Positions 18,192-26,430 of a stretch of DNA of 26,430 bases are shown here, in pieces (position 1 is the first letter of the stretch; each line of letters starts with the position of its first letter). The position numbers and the translations under genes are program-made. The notes beneath the pieces are model-generated. The model saw nothing but the letters and a program-made list of their open reading frames with translations. It was not told the DNA's origin and made no database searches. This DNA comes from Perkinsus olseni (taxonomy: Eukaryota > Perkinsozoa > Perkinsida > Perkinsidae), in assembly GCA_013115135.1 (NCBI GenBank), contig JABANP010000630.1, positions 1 through 26,430 of the forward strand. Reading direction: 5' to 3'.

Positions 18192-19300
18192 ATGTCCGAA
18201 AGTTCCGTCAAGAACGGATGGATCGAAGGAAAGGGGGAATACACCTTCCCCAACGGCACAGTGTAGTAGTCTTATGGCAACTTCGTATCGTGCCAGGATC
18301 AACCTAAGATACTCCGGTGATTTCATCAATGATGAATTTGATGGCGAAGGGACTCTCACTTTCCCGGATGGCGGTACCTTCATTGGCAAGTGGAAGAGGG
18401 GCATTGCCATTGACGGCAGGTAACGAAAAAATCAATCTGAGCCGCTCCACGGAATCCCCGTGTCTTCTCTCAATTTTCCGATTTTCCCAGAATGATGACG
18501 CAATCTCGCAGTTACCCGTGCAATTCGTAGCCGAAATTAGGAATGAGAATGCCAGCTTGCTAGGGGGTAGCAAGTGAAGGCTCGGGCCGCAGTTTCGTGG
18601 CGCGGCGAAAAGGTGCTGCTTCGACGGCGTGATTCTCACAGTATCTCTTTTCCCCAGTGCTGGACTCTGACGACCGCGAACGACTTTAAAAATAGACATT
18701 AGCATCTTAGTCCGTGGGTGGTCGATGTCGAGAACCGGGGAGTGGCTGTATAATTTTGGTCTCTCGAGTGCCGAACTTCCTTCGTCGTTGAACGTGTGTC
18801 ACGGTGGTGAGATCGAACGCCGACGGGTGCAGGAAGGCGCCATTTGCGTAATTACGGAGATAGTTTGTCGTAAACTCTTTGTGATCCTCTTTCCGATGGC
18901 CCAGCTCTTAACCTACTTTGTATCTTGTATGCATCGACCTTAGATATGTCTTCGGGGATGGCCTTGACTTCGAGGATAAGGATTGGGGGTATCTTAATAA
19001 CGGCGATCGGAGATTTTATGATGAGGTTAAACACGGCATTCGACCTGCTGGCGCATCTTTGTTGACCAACGATCCCAAGGGTCCACCTAAGATACCCAAA
19101 GGTCATAATCCCGAAATTCTAATTCATCCTCTCGCTTCTCGTTGCCGATGGAGTACATGCCGTTCCATTCAGGTTGCTATGATGTTGGCAACGGGTATTT
19201 CGATCCAGTAGAGAATAAGACATTCAGTTACGATGGATCGAGGATGATCGGGAAGCCCGGAGAGGAGGAAATAAAATGGATCAAGAATACCGTCATGTAA
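18192..19300 (+). CDS. MORN5: MORN repeat-containing protein 5-like
   Basis: Four exons (18192-18262, 18309-18419, 18944-19101, 19173-19300) give exactly 155 residues, against about 161 in human MORN5. Two MORN-type units are visible (GKGEYTFPNGTVYSGDFIN and GEGTLTFPDGGTFIGKWKRG), then the MORN5 signature GDGLDFEDKDW...GDRRFYDEVKHGIRPAGASL, NDPKGPPKIPKGCYDVGNGY and a C-terminal KWIKNTVM. MORN repeats bind membranes or act as scaffolds; MORN5 proteins are tied to cilia or flagella and sperm, so a flagellar role is inferred. Introns are 46, 524 and 71 bp. The start at 18192 is the first ATG in frame and needs no signal peptide. Confidence 0.93.
18263..18308 (+). repeat. 46-bp intron with AAG|ATAC terminus (type B)
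   Basis: GTAGTAGTCTTATGGCAACT opens and GGATCAACCTAAG closes the intron; the next exon starts ATACTCC. The intron is partly self-complementary (a short CTTA-GG match near the donor against CCTAAG at the acceptor). Splicing restores NGTVYSGDF, a canonical MORN junction. Confidence 0.85.
18420..18943 (+). other. 524-bp MORN5 intron containing repeated motifs
   Basis: The donor is GTAACG and the acceptor GCATCGACCTTAG; splicing restores IAIDGRYVFGDGL. It contains TTTCGTGGCGCGGCG near 18593 and, at its 3' end, ACCTACTTTGTATCTTG (18911-18926) followed by ATCGACCTTAG|ATAT, a type B end. It therefore looks like older intron sequence plus at least two repeated elements. Confidence 0.75.
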
Positions 19301-19606
19301 AGCGGGATACTCACAGGTTAACCTCTAAGATCCCCAGCTGTTGGTAGATTTCCACTACCTTTTGCTCACTACTAGTGGGCCCCTAGCCAACGGCCCGGCG
19401 CGTCGAATGTGATTAGTGTAAATCGATCCATTTCGCAAGTTTGTGTCCCTCAGGAAAGGCTTCAAGGAGGACGTCCGAGATGCAACATCTCATGCCAGCA
19501 CGTGAAAGAGTTGTCATGTCAGTCTAACTGTGTTGCGTTCAGTGCCACTGTTCATCAGGGTGATGATCTTCTCGCTGTGGCACGGAATTGTAGCATAATT
19601 TTGACG
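19301..19606. other. MORN5 to Doa10 interval
   Basis: Between the MORN5 stop and the chosen Doa10 start. An in-frame ATG at 19409 would lengthen Doa10 by 66 residues of low-complexity sequence; I prefer 19607 because acidic, Ser-rich sequence typical of Doa10 N-termini begins there. GTTAACCTCTAAGATCCCC near 19318 resembles a degenerate type B end. Confidence 0.35.
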
Positions 19607-22600
19607 ATGGATGGATCCCCAATGGCCAATCATGCGAGGTCGGTATCGGACGCCTCTGACATCCCGACAGTCGAAGATACGGCGAGTGTCGTTACCAACG
19701 CTGTGGAGACCGATAGTATAGCCAGTGTTAGAGACAGCAGCGTATCTTTCGACCTCGACGAATCCTCTCTTCGACCTGCCTCGGACCAGCCAGCACAGGA
19801 CGGAGTATCTTTGGTTGAATCGAGTTCGGCGCAGAATCCGACCCAGGACGAGAATGATACGATGGAAGAAGCCCGTTCTCGAGGTCGTAGCGAATCTTCG
19901 GATGCTGCAATGTGTCGTATCTGCGGGCAAGGAGTGGAGGAAGGCCCTCTGTACCATCCATGCCGATGCTCAGGCAGCATAGCCTACGTACATGAACAAT
20001 GTCTAAGGAGGTGGCTGGCTATGCGACGTAATACTAAGGGATTTCGTGGCGCGCGGTAGTGTGTTTGGGTCTCTTTACTGTAGTAGAAGGCTACCACGGC
20101 CAGCTTGAGGGCAATCTTTTTCTTCACATCTGTATGTTAATAAGAGTAGAAATGTGTGGGACGCACCGTATCGACCGGTATGAAAATTTTCGGGAAGAGA
20201 TCCCAACAACTTTCGGATCTTCATTGACGATAATAATGAAGTCATAAAATATAATTATTGTAAAATGCGCAATAGAACCAAATTAGTATATACTTTGCCA
20301 GCGTGACCACATGAAGAATTTATAGCTACATAGTGTCCATATGGCAATACCATACGTTGCGATATTCACGAGGCGAGTTCCCCAGCTCTCGTCGACTGCC
20401 TCAGGTACGGGTCGTACTGATGACGATGATGGGACTTTCATTTTAGAGGATCAGCGCTGCGAACTGTGCGGCCATAAATTTTCTTTTCGAGTTGTGTAAT
20501 AGGGGGAATCGAACCGGCGACCTTTCGATTACGCTGTTCACGTTCAGATATGCTCCCAATGCGCCAAGTCACCTTCCCGTGAGATATTTCCTCTCTGAAA
20601 CTTGGAAGTTGATATTTTCTTTTGTCAAGAAATGTTTTCGCCCACTCTATGCCCTCACGATATGGCTGGTAATATCGGTGGCTGTCAAACACGGGAGGAA
20701 TTAGTTTCCGGAACTCCCTTTTTTGAAGAGTTAAAATGTTGTATATTTTTCTGCTCGAAGGAAAAATTAAATTGACCAAATTGCTGCCCTAGTCGCCTGT
20801 TTCATCATTTTATGGCACCCCTTCGTTCCTCAGGTATTATTACCACTCACGTCGATGACGGTATTGGCGGATATCTTTGGCGTCATCGATGGCTTCCCTG
20901 ATCGGCTTCAGATGTAATGACGCTCGATAATTTCGTGGCGCGGTGACAAACTTTGCTCCTCCTCACACTATGGGTCCGCGTCTATGTGCCTGTGTGCTTA
21001 GATACGGTTTCGTGCTGGGCCCGAGCTCGTCCAGCGGCAGTCGGTTCCCCTGGCTAGCTATGATCTTCAGGCGTCCAATGCTGGGAGTTCTGTGTGGAGG
21101 GATACTGATATCTTTGTGCGGGTTTGGCCTCCTTCAACTGTGGCTACACATGAGGGTGGCAGCAGTACCTATGGTGGTGCCTACGGACCCTGGTGATGAT
21201 CGACCCAGGGTCATACAGAGACGGCGCCAGAGGCCCGCGGCGACAGCAGCAGCAACAACGGCCACTGCAGAAACTACGTCGGATACCGCTGACGATGCCG
21301 CTGCTGGTGAACACGGTGATGGTAATGGTGACGCACATGATGGTGGTGATGCTGGTGATGATGACAGTAGTGGCGATGCGCCTACGACGGGTAATGTTGA
21401 AGAGGCGGAGATTGAAGTCAGACTCGAGAGTAAGCAGCCTGGAGGGGGCGTGGATTTGTGGCACATAAATTGTTCAGATCTCATCGGCCTGGAGGGCAGC
21501 TTGGGGCCATCGGTTTCGACGTGGTTTGTGATGTTATACGCCAACACTATAGCGATGCTGGCTCTAATAGTTGTCCCATATTATATAGGTAATGCTGCGT
21601 GGTCATTTGCTCGGGTGGTATAACTCCCTGCTCTCACCCGTATGACCGTGGGTTCCATCCTCGTTCAGGTCGTATTGTCTACGTTCATTTCTTCCCCGCC
21701 TTCCTGGCCTACACCCCTTCCATAGCGAATGGGTACTGCGCATCGTCAAGCCTGACCATCTCTTTATCATCACTTCGCAGGTCTCCATCCTCCTCCTCCT
21801 CGAGTGTCACAACTGCCATTTTAGCAACGACACTTTCCCGTACCACCTCATTCGTTACGGGGATAGACAACATCGAGAACGCAGCTCAGTGCCCTCTAGC
21901 ACCGACCCTCCTTCAACCGACCATACCGGTACTTTACCTCACCTGCCGACCGAGGTGCCCTTCTCATAGCTACCCCTTCAGGAGGACCCTTACTTGGTGT
22001 TCGTCCAACGTATCCAGGATCATGCGACCACAGACACCCAACGGCTCTATCCGAGACCACTAGTTGACGATGTAGGTTGCAGCAGGTTGTCCGAGGTGCA
22101 GGCTCAGATCCGACCCCTCTTTAGTTCCCTTGGGACCTCATCTGCCTGTCCTTCGGAGGTCTCCTCTGCACCCAAGTCGCGGCGATGTACCACCTCTGGT
22201 CTACTCGAGGCGGCGCAGGCTTCATTGGAAGGGTAAGGCGTCTCGCACCGCCCACCGATTTGTATTTCGTGGCGCGCGGTCAGGTTCTGTCAATAATCGG
22301 GACCGCCTTGAAGTACTGTGTTGTTATAATCACAGGAGGTTTCCTCCCATCCTTGGCCGTCGGCTGTGTCGTTCTCCTCGCTCTGGAGTCGGCAGGTACT
22401 GTGGGCTTATTTCGTGGCGCGCGACCAGACCAGCCATTTTCAGGCACCCACCCGCTCGAGCCCTCCAATGAGCGCAGCCTGATGTCCCTAGCCCTGGGTC
22501 AGCTGCCGGTGGTTGTTGGTGCAATATTGGTCATGCTGGTCGGGCATCTGGTCATATCCATTACCCAGGCTGCCGAGCAGGGCGTGTTGTCGTGCCTGAA

Positions 22601-24365
22601 GCCCCAGGTGGGTTGGAGAGGGGAAGTGGTGGTGTAGATCTATGCCTGTTGGTAGGCCAAGGAAGCCATGAGAGAGTCCCCGGCGATGGTAGCATGTTTC
22701 GGGCATATCATTGGTCGAAGCGAGGAAGAGACAGGTGGAGAACAGAGGGGAGGGGGTGTCCGCAACAAGGGCATGGTCCCCGCTCTCTATTACTCCCTCA
22801 TCTACATAGTATACAAACTGGCGCTGGTGAGTCGATGATTCGTGCAAAAGTTGGTGTGCACGCATGCACATCATTTATCAGGTCTTTCTGTGTGTCTTGC
22901 CGGCCTTGGCTTTCCAGCATCGATATTTACCATTACAAACTCGCTTGGTCGTCACGGAAAGCCCTCAGGCAAACCCAGAGGCAGCACCATCCGCCTTCGC
23001 CACGTCTGGTGGGAAGCCTAAGATACTCCTGCGCACCGCAAAGATTCCCGCCCTCCTCGTGTTAGGTTCTTTGGACTACCTTTTTGTACCAGTAGAATTC
23101 CTTTGCGGCCATGTTCTCTTTCCCCTGGTCGCTCGGAAGCCTCCGATGCCACCTATACTGGCATCCCTCGGCCGGAAGATCGTCAAGTGGGTTACCCTCT
23201 GCTCTCCATTCCCCGCCATAATCGCTCGTCAGGTGCCTTGGTCTAAGCTCGCCATTCTTGGACTGTGCCCCGGCGACGGTGGAATGGACGCTGCCGCTGG
23301 TGCTGAGGCTGTTGTCTTTGCTATCACTGGCGGCTACTTGCACGCTCGTGGCGATCACTACCTTGCCGGTAAGGTCTGCTAGAATTCGATCGCACCCTTC
23401 TCCGCTCCACTTATTATCTTTCTGCCTCGCAGTTGATCGTGGGCAGGAGGGCTTGTCGACTTTTACTCCCAGCGTCAGTTCTCCATTACGTTGATGACCT
23501 GCAAGCTGCCCCTATGGGCGTGGTCCTCACTCTGCTGGGTGGCCAGGTGGGCTCTAACAACCAACCACCGATCTATTTGAGGCTACTTTCGTCAGGTCAT
23601 TTTGCGGCTTATGACGGCGATGTCTAGCATTCCGGCAGCTACGCGAGCCTTCTTCACACGGCTCGCCAATAACCAGCATTTGATACGATCCTTCCTGCGG
23701 AATACAGGAAGGCTTCTCTTCAGCCTCCTCTCCTTACTAGCAGCTACTATTTTCACCTTCGTCATAGCGCCGTTGTTGCTTGGTCTACTCTTATATTGCG
23801 TCCTTGTACTGCCAAACTCGTCCTCGGACGTTGTCAATACCGCCAGTGCCCCTACCAAGTTGTTCGTTTTCCCGTGCTGGGTAGCAGGATTAGTCGCTAT
23901 GAAGGTGAGCTATTGGACGCCACGATTCTCTCGGAAGTTTTCTCTCAGGTTTGGATACTAACCATCGCCACCCGTGCGGACGTCGCCTGGACCATGTACG
24001 ACAGTCACGGTATCTTCTACCCGCCTCTCCATCGGGAGGTCTGTGTCAACCTTCTATGGCCTTCCGTTAGAGTTTGGTTATTCCACTCGACAGTGCCTTC
24101 GGCAGTTGCTAAAGTTCTCACGGTGTATCTATTATCTACCTTTGATGATTCTGTAGAGTACCTCTGTGCATTCATGTCCCGATATTCAGTACTGCTTAGT
24201 GTTGCTCTTGATGTGTGTATCAGGAGTATCTTGCCAACTGTGGTGAGAGCAATCAGTGATTACCACAGGCGGATGTTTGATGAGAGATATCTGGTTTCGA
24301 CTGAGCTAGAGAATTTTGATGATTCAACGCCGGCGAAGGAAGGCTCCGGGGTGGCGACCGAGTAG
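19607..24365 (+). CDS. Doa10/MARCH6/TEB4-type RING-CH membrane E3 ligase
   Basis: A RING-CH (C4HC3) domain is split by an intron: MCRICGQGVEEGPLYHPCRC, then VHEQCLRRWL in exon 1 (ending 20045), and CELCGHKFSF in exon 2 (20447-20495). Exon 3 continues VVYAPNAPSHLP, as in Doa10 homologues. Many transmembrane segments follow, for example LYALTIWLVISV, AMLALIVVPYYIG, TALKYCVVIITGGFLPSLAV and LFSLLSLLAATIFTFVIAPL. The motif DLIGLEGSLGP and the C-terminal RRMFDERYLVSTELENF are family features. Doa10 resides in the ER/nuclear envelope and ubiquitinates degradation substrates (ERAD). Secure introns: 20496-20547, 21618-21668, 22233-22283, 22396-22443, 22827-22881, 23905-23948. Exons near 20.7-21.0, 21.7-22.1 and 22.6-22.8 kb are not fixed. 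A disordered Asp/Gly/His-rich stretch (about 21300-21390) lies in a loop. Confidence 0.92.
20496..20547 (+). repeat. 52-bp T-arm intron (Doa10), antisense tRNA half
   Basis: GTAATAGGGGGAATCGAACC then GGCGACCTTTCGATTACGCT and GTTCACGTTCAG. The reverse complement has GTAATCGAAAGGTCGCCGGT followed by TCGATTCC: anticodon-arm side, variable loop and T-arm of a tRNA. Splicing restores FSFRVVYAPNAP, so the boundaries are firm. Confidence 0.9.
21618..21668 (+). repeat. 51-bp T-arm intron (Doa10), sense
   Basis: GTATAACTCCCTGCTCTCAC opens it and GACCGTGGGTTCCATCC then TCGTTCAG closes it, so the T-arm abuts the acceptor as in the 79-bp minus-strand case. An in-frame TAA occurs 4 bases in. Confidence 0.75.
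22233..22283 (+). repeat. 51-bp intron with GTGGCGCG motif at acceptor
   Basis: GTAAGGCGTCTCGC opens and TATTTCGTGGCGCGCGGTCAG-type sequence closes it, so the motif supplies the acceptor. It joins GGAGFIGR to VLSIIGTALKYC in phase 0. Confidence 0.8.
22396..22443 (+). repeat. 48-bp intron with central GTGGCGCG motif
   Basis: GTACTGTGGGCTTATTTCGT then GGCGCGCGACCAGACC and CATTTTCAG. It joins LLALESA to GTHPLEPSNER in phase 1. In the neighbouring intron 113 bp upstream the same motif lies at the 3' end. Confidence 0.8.
22827..22881 (+). repeat. 55-bp intron carrying block D (sense)
   Basis: GTGAGTCGATGATTCGTGCA then AAAGTTGGTGTGCACGCA and CATTTATCAG. About 30 of 32 positions match the reverse complement of the intron at 11160-11213 in a different, opposite-strand gene. 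Confidence 0.8.
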
Positions 24366-24704
24366 AGGTCTTGTGCTTTGTTTCTCCCTGTACCTTTATT
24401 ATCAGCAGAAGTACATACACCGGCACCTGACTCACTGTACCATTCTCTCCCTTCTTGCCTTGGTCGAGTTGCGAGCTGCTGTAAATCATGGACTTTATCG
24501 TCAGGGAATTCAGCGGGTGGCGAATTCAGAGTCCGAATTTCACACTATGCTGGAGATTAATCGATGCCTTGTTTGCGCGAGCAACTTTCCGAAACCGCCT
24601 TTGGAAATTCTCGCCGTAGAATTTTATCTGAAAAATTCAGATTTGCTGAAACTTCGGAAATTTCCTTGCAGCACTTGATTCACAACGTTTAGAGTATCAT
24701 TTCG

Positions 24705-24791
24705 TAGTCACACCATAGTGACGCTGTCCCCCTCCTACACAGCCCGCTGTTACTAGTCACACCATAGTGACGCTGTCCCCTCCTACACAGC
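24705..24791. repeat. Tandem direct repeat, two copies of about 39 bp
   Basis: Copy 1 (24705-24743) and copy 2 (24754-24791) both read TAGTCACACCATAGTGACGC then TGTCCCC and CTCCTACACAGC, differing by one C. Each contains the hairpin GTCAC-ACCATA-GTGAC. It sits between convergent gene ends, so a termination or processing role or a footprint of insertion are all possible. Confidence 0.85.
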
Positions 24792-24898
24792 TAAAACGCA
24801 TTACATCGAGAAGAGGGAAACCGATTCATACCAAGGAACCATTCCTCACAGTTTACTCGGCATCGCTATCAGAGTCTTCACGGATCTCATCAGACACG

Positions 24899-24941
24899 AT
24901 CTGTAACCGAAAGGTCGTGGGTTCGATCCCCAGCCTCGACA
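24899..24941 (+). repeat. tRNA-like 3' half in intergenic DNA
   Basis: ATCTGTAACCGAAAGGTCGT then GGGTTCGATCCCCAGCCTCG. Anticodon-loop-like CTGTAAC, a 5-nt variable loop and a near-complete T-arm are present (one mismatch in the stem). I find no credible 5' half with a matching acceptor nearby, so it is probably a tRNA-derived fragment rather than a working tRNA gene. It shares GTAAYCGAAAGGTC with the elements at 13514-13563 and 20496-20547. Confidence 0.55.
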
Positions 24942-24987
24942 CTACTCACCTCAAGCAGCTCAAGGCTGATAACCGTTGTCTCGTCCC

Positions 24988-26212
24988 CTAGCAGAACATC
25001 ACTCTCGAATTGGACAGCAACCTGACCATCACCACCTCCTCAGACGACCGACTAATAACCAGTACGTTCATCCTCAGCTGCTCCATCGCTCCCGCTATGA
25101 CACCGCAAAGGATGTTGCTGTAGTACCTGAGACGACCCGACTCATACTGCCACGGTCCGGGCGTTGATTTCGCAACGACAGTCCGCCCTCCCCGCCAGCA
25201 GACCCCACCTCGATGGTGTGGGAAGAGGGAGGCACCAAACATCAATGCTAGCTGTGGTAGGAGGGAGACCGAAGGAAACCCGCACAGCGACGAGGACCCG
25301 ACACTCACAGAATAGGTCCGCTTTGTCCTTGCGAGACAGCATCCGGTGGCTGGCGTCTGAGGTCCATGGGCAGCTCTACAAAGTCATTGAGAGGGTTCAC
25401 TGGGAGCACCTGCAAGAAGTGTCATGCACGGACGTGCAATACTGCTGAGGAAAAAAGGGCGGAGCGAAGCTGTCGCTCTACCAGCCGGCACTTCCTCCCC
25501 TCTGTGCTGTTGTCCCAGTCGACACACTCCCCGGCTACACCAAGATACAACTTCAGTGCTACTTTGCTCATAACCTAAAATGCAACGGACGCAGGTTCGA
25601 TCCCCGGATGGAACATCTATTCGCATCACCTCACAGGCGTCTCTGAAGTCCTGGCAAGGCGGCACTCGACTCTTTATAAGGAACTCGTCCAGCAGGCGGG
25701 CGCCGATATCGGTACCCATCCTGTACAGCTCTCCATTCACCTTATCAAAATTGCCATCATAATCCACCAGCAGCTGCCTCACCGTGGCGCCGTATCTGAC
25801 GGCGACACGAGCTCAGGCAAGAATCCTTCCCACGGCCCATGCAGCTCCGGACGACAGCGTTCATCAACAACTCAGCCGCTGAAAGATTCCCCCGAGAAGT
25901 TGTTCGCTCTCTGCAAATATTGTTGGGCATTTCACAAAAATTCTCCGCGTGCTGATCATCTGGGTAATACGGAGCAGTAGATTCCTTAGCGGTGAGGAAT
26001 ACCGCAGGAAGTTAGTCGGGTCAATGGTCAGCTGTTTGCCCTACTCTCCAACGCAAGTGAATGGTGGGGCAGCAGCCTTATTACAGTAGCGCCAGCACCT
26101 CGGCGTTGCATTTCTCCATTCTCTGGAAGCAGGCCTCCCCTCGAGCGGCATTCGACGAGGAGGAGGACGGCGTGGATGCTCCTGCCGTGTGACCACCACC
26201 AGTGCGGAGCAT
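24988..26212 (-). CDS. BET3: TRAPP complex subunit BET3 / TRAPPC3
   Basis: Five exons (26085-26212, 25630-25795, 25482-25574, 25309-25409, 24988-25126) sum to exactly 209 codons; human TRAPPC3 is 180 residues. Family segments: YGATVRQLLVDYDGNFDKVN, GELYRMGTDIGARLLDEFL, then PPCQDFRDACEVMSKVALKL, YLGVAGECVDW, NPLNDFVELP and YYSNILCGVIAGAMEQLRMN. The cysteine in PPCQDF aligns with the palmitoylated Cys68 of human BET3. BET3 is a core subunit of TRAPP, the Rab1/Ypt1 exchange factor and vesicle tether at the Golgi. A Ser-rich N-terminal extension (to 26212) is unusual; an inner start at 26119 would remove it. Introns are 289, 55, 72 and 182 bp. Confidence 0.94.
25575..25629 (-). repeat. 55-bp T-arm intron (BET3), antisense
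   Basis: GTGATGCGAATAGATGTTCC then ATCCGGGGATCGAACCTGCG and TTGCATTTTAG. The reverse complement contains CGCAGGTTCGATCCCCGG, a good T-arm. It joins FRDACE to VMSKVALKLY, exactly collinear with BET3 proteins. Confidence 0.9.
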
Positions 26213-26342
26213 TTTAGGATAAAAACTACGCCCCCGATGAGAAGGCCTGTGAACTCAACACATCAGCTGAGTGCAGTGAAATACGTAATGAATCAAGATC
26301 AACACCGTACGTTAAGAAACTAGATTAACGAATCGTGGTCAT

Positions 26343-26430
26343 CTACTCCGTGGCCGAAGGAGGAGGAGGGTGCTCTTCCCCTGACTTCTCTTCCTCTGCT
26401 GCATCCGTGGTGGTGGTGGTTGGCTCTGAG
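26343..26430 (-). CDS. C-terminal end of an unidentified gene
   Basis: On the minus strand the frame enters at the window edge and reads SEPTTTTTDAAEEEKSGEEH then PPPPSATE and a TAG at 26343-26345. The acidic, Thr/Pro-rich tail is low complexity and gives no family hint. The gene continues beyond the window. Confidence 0.55.
   Translation of the reverse strand, partial: SEPTTTTTDAAEEEKSGEEHPPPPSATE

Larger units (their letters stand above)
24366..24987. other. Convergent 3' intergenic region
   Basis: This lies between the Doa10 and BET3 stops. It contains a tandem direct repeat (24705-24791) and a tRNA-like 3' half (24899-24941). A plus-strand frame (ELRAAVNHGLYRQGIQRVA) is open for about 60 codons, but I cannot tie it to a gene. 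Confidence 0.4.

Noticed and set aside
18263..18308. TA-bounded excised sequence (ciliate-type IES) in MORN5
   Set aside because: The interval is flanked by TA, but shifting the boundary by one base gives a normal GT-AG intron that restores the MORN sequence, so splicing explains it.
19082..19100. CCTAAGATACCC as a type B intron end in MORN5
   Set aside because: The bases encode the conserved PPKIPKG of MORN5, so the match to the intronic motif is coincidental coding sequence.
22932..23032. Intron ending at CCTAAG|ATACTCC in Doa10 (near 23022)
   Set aside because: The frame is open through it and either reading is possible in a hydrophilic loop. There is not enough evidence to call an intron.
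24899..24941. Functional tRNA gene
   Set aside because: Only the 3' half is convincing, one T-stem pair is mismatched, and no 5' half with complementary acceptor was found.
1..26430. CRISPR arrays, bacterial operons, ribosome-binding sites, rRNA
   Set aside because: Genes are spliced and eukaryotic. No regular spacer-repeat array, Shine-Dalgarno pattern or rRNA core was seen.

Overview
The window is nuclear DNA of an intron-rich, probably flagellated protist. Genes lie on both strands. Nearly every recognisable gene is cut by very short GT-AG introns, mostly 37-60 bp, one only 30 bp. I rebuilt exon chains by hand, requiring GT-AG ends and a kept reading frame. Four conserved eukaryotic genes come out clearly: TCF25/RQC1 (3178-7970, minus), a MORN5-like gene (18192-19300, plus), a Doa10/MARCH6-type membrane E3 ubiquitin ligase (19607-24365, plus) and the TRAPP subunit BET3/TRAPPC3 (24988-26212, minus). 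MORN5 is typical of ciliated or flagellated lineages. Tiny introns plus repeated intronic elements suggest an alveolate-type alga or parasite (Perkinsus/Amoebophrya-like), but that placement is only inference.

Layout: 1-930 holds nothing I can resolve. A J-domain (DnaJ-like) exon on plus ends at 1216, facing a small unrecognised minus gene (about 1222-1806). A lineage-specific coiled-coil protein on plus ends at 2597. TCF25 fills 3178-7970 and contains one anomalous 1577-bp intron carrying a 214-codon open frame. Only 37 bp upstream lies the stop of a long helical-repeat-like gene (8008 to about 13751, minus). The stretch 13.8-15.7 kb has minus-strand exons not joined with confidence. A short minus gene (15923-16447) and a 282-residue multi-pass membrane protein (16616-17955, minus) follow. 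The latter is divergent from MORN5, which is tandem with Doa10; Doa10 and BET3 are convergent. The last 88 bases are the C-terminus of another minus-strand gene.

The most unusual content is the introns. They repeatedly carry the same short sequences in both orientations: (A) a tRNA-like T-arm/box B (GGTTCRANNCC), sometimes with an upstream tRNA-like half, next to the splice sites; (B) elements with GTATCTT...AAGATAC inverted ends, where GTATCT is close to the 5' splice site and AAG the 3' splice site; (C) a TAATTTCGTGGCGCGCGG motif; (D) a 32-nt block shared in inverse orientation by two introns; (E) a CGGAGCGAAGC motif. At least one intron combines A and B. The simplest reading is that this genome gained introns from several families of introner-like elements, one of them tRNA-derived. 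This is the candidate new system in the window.
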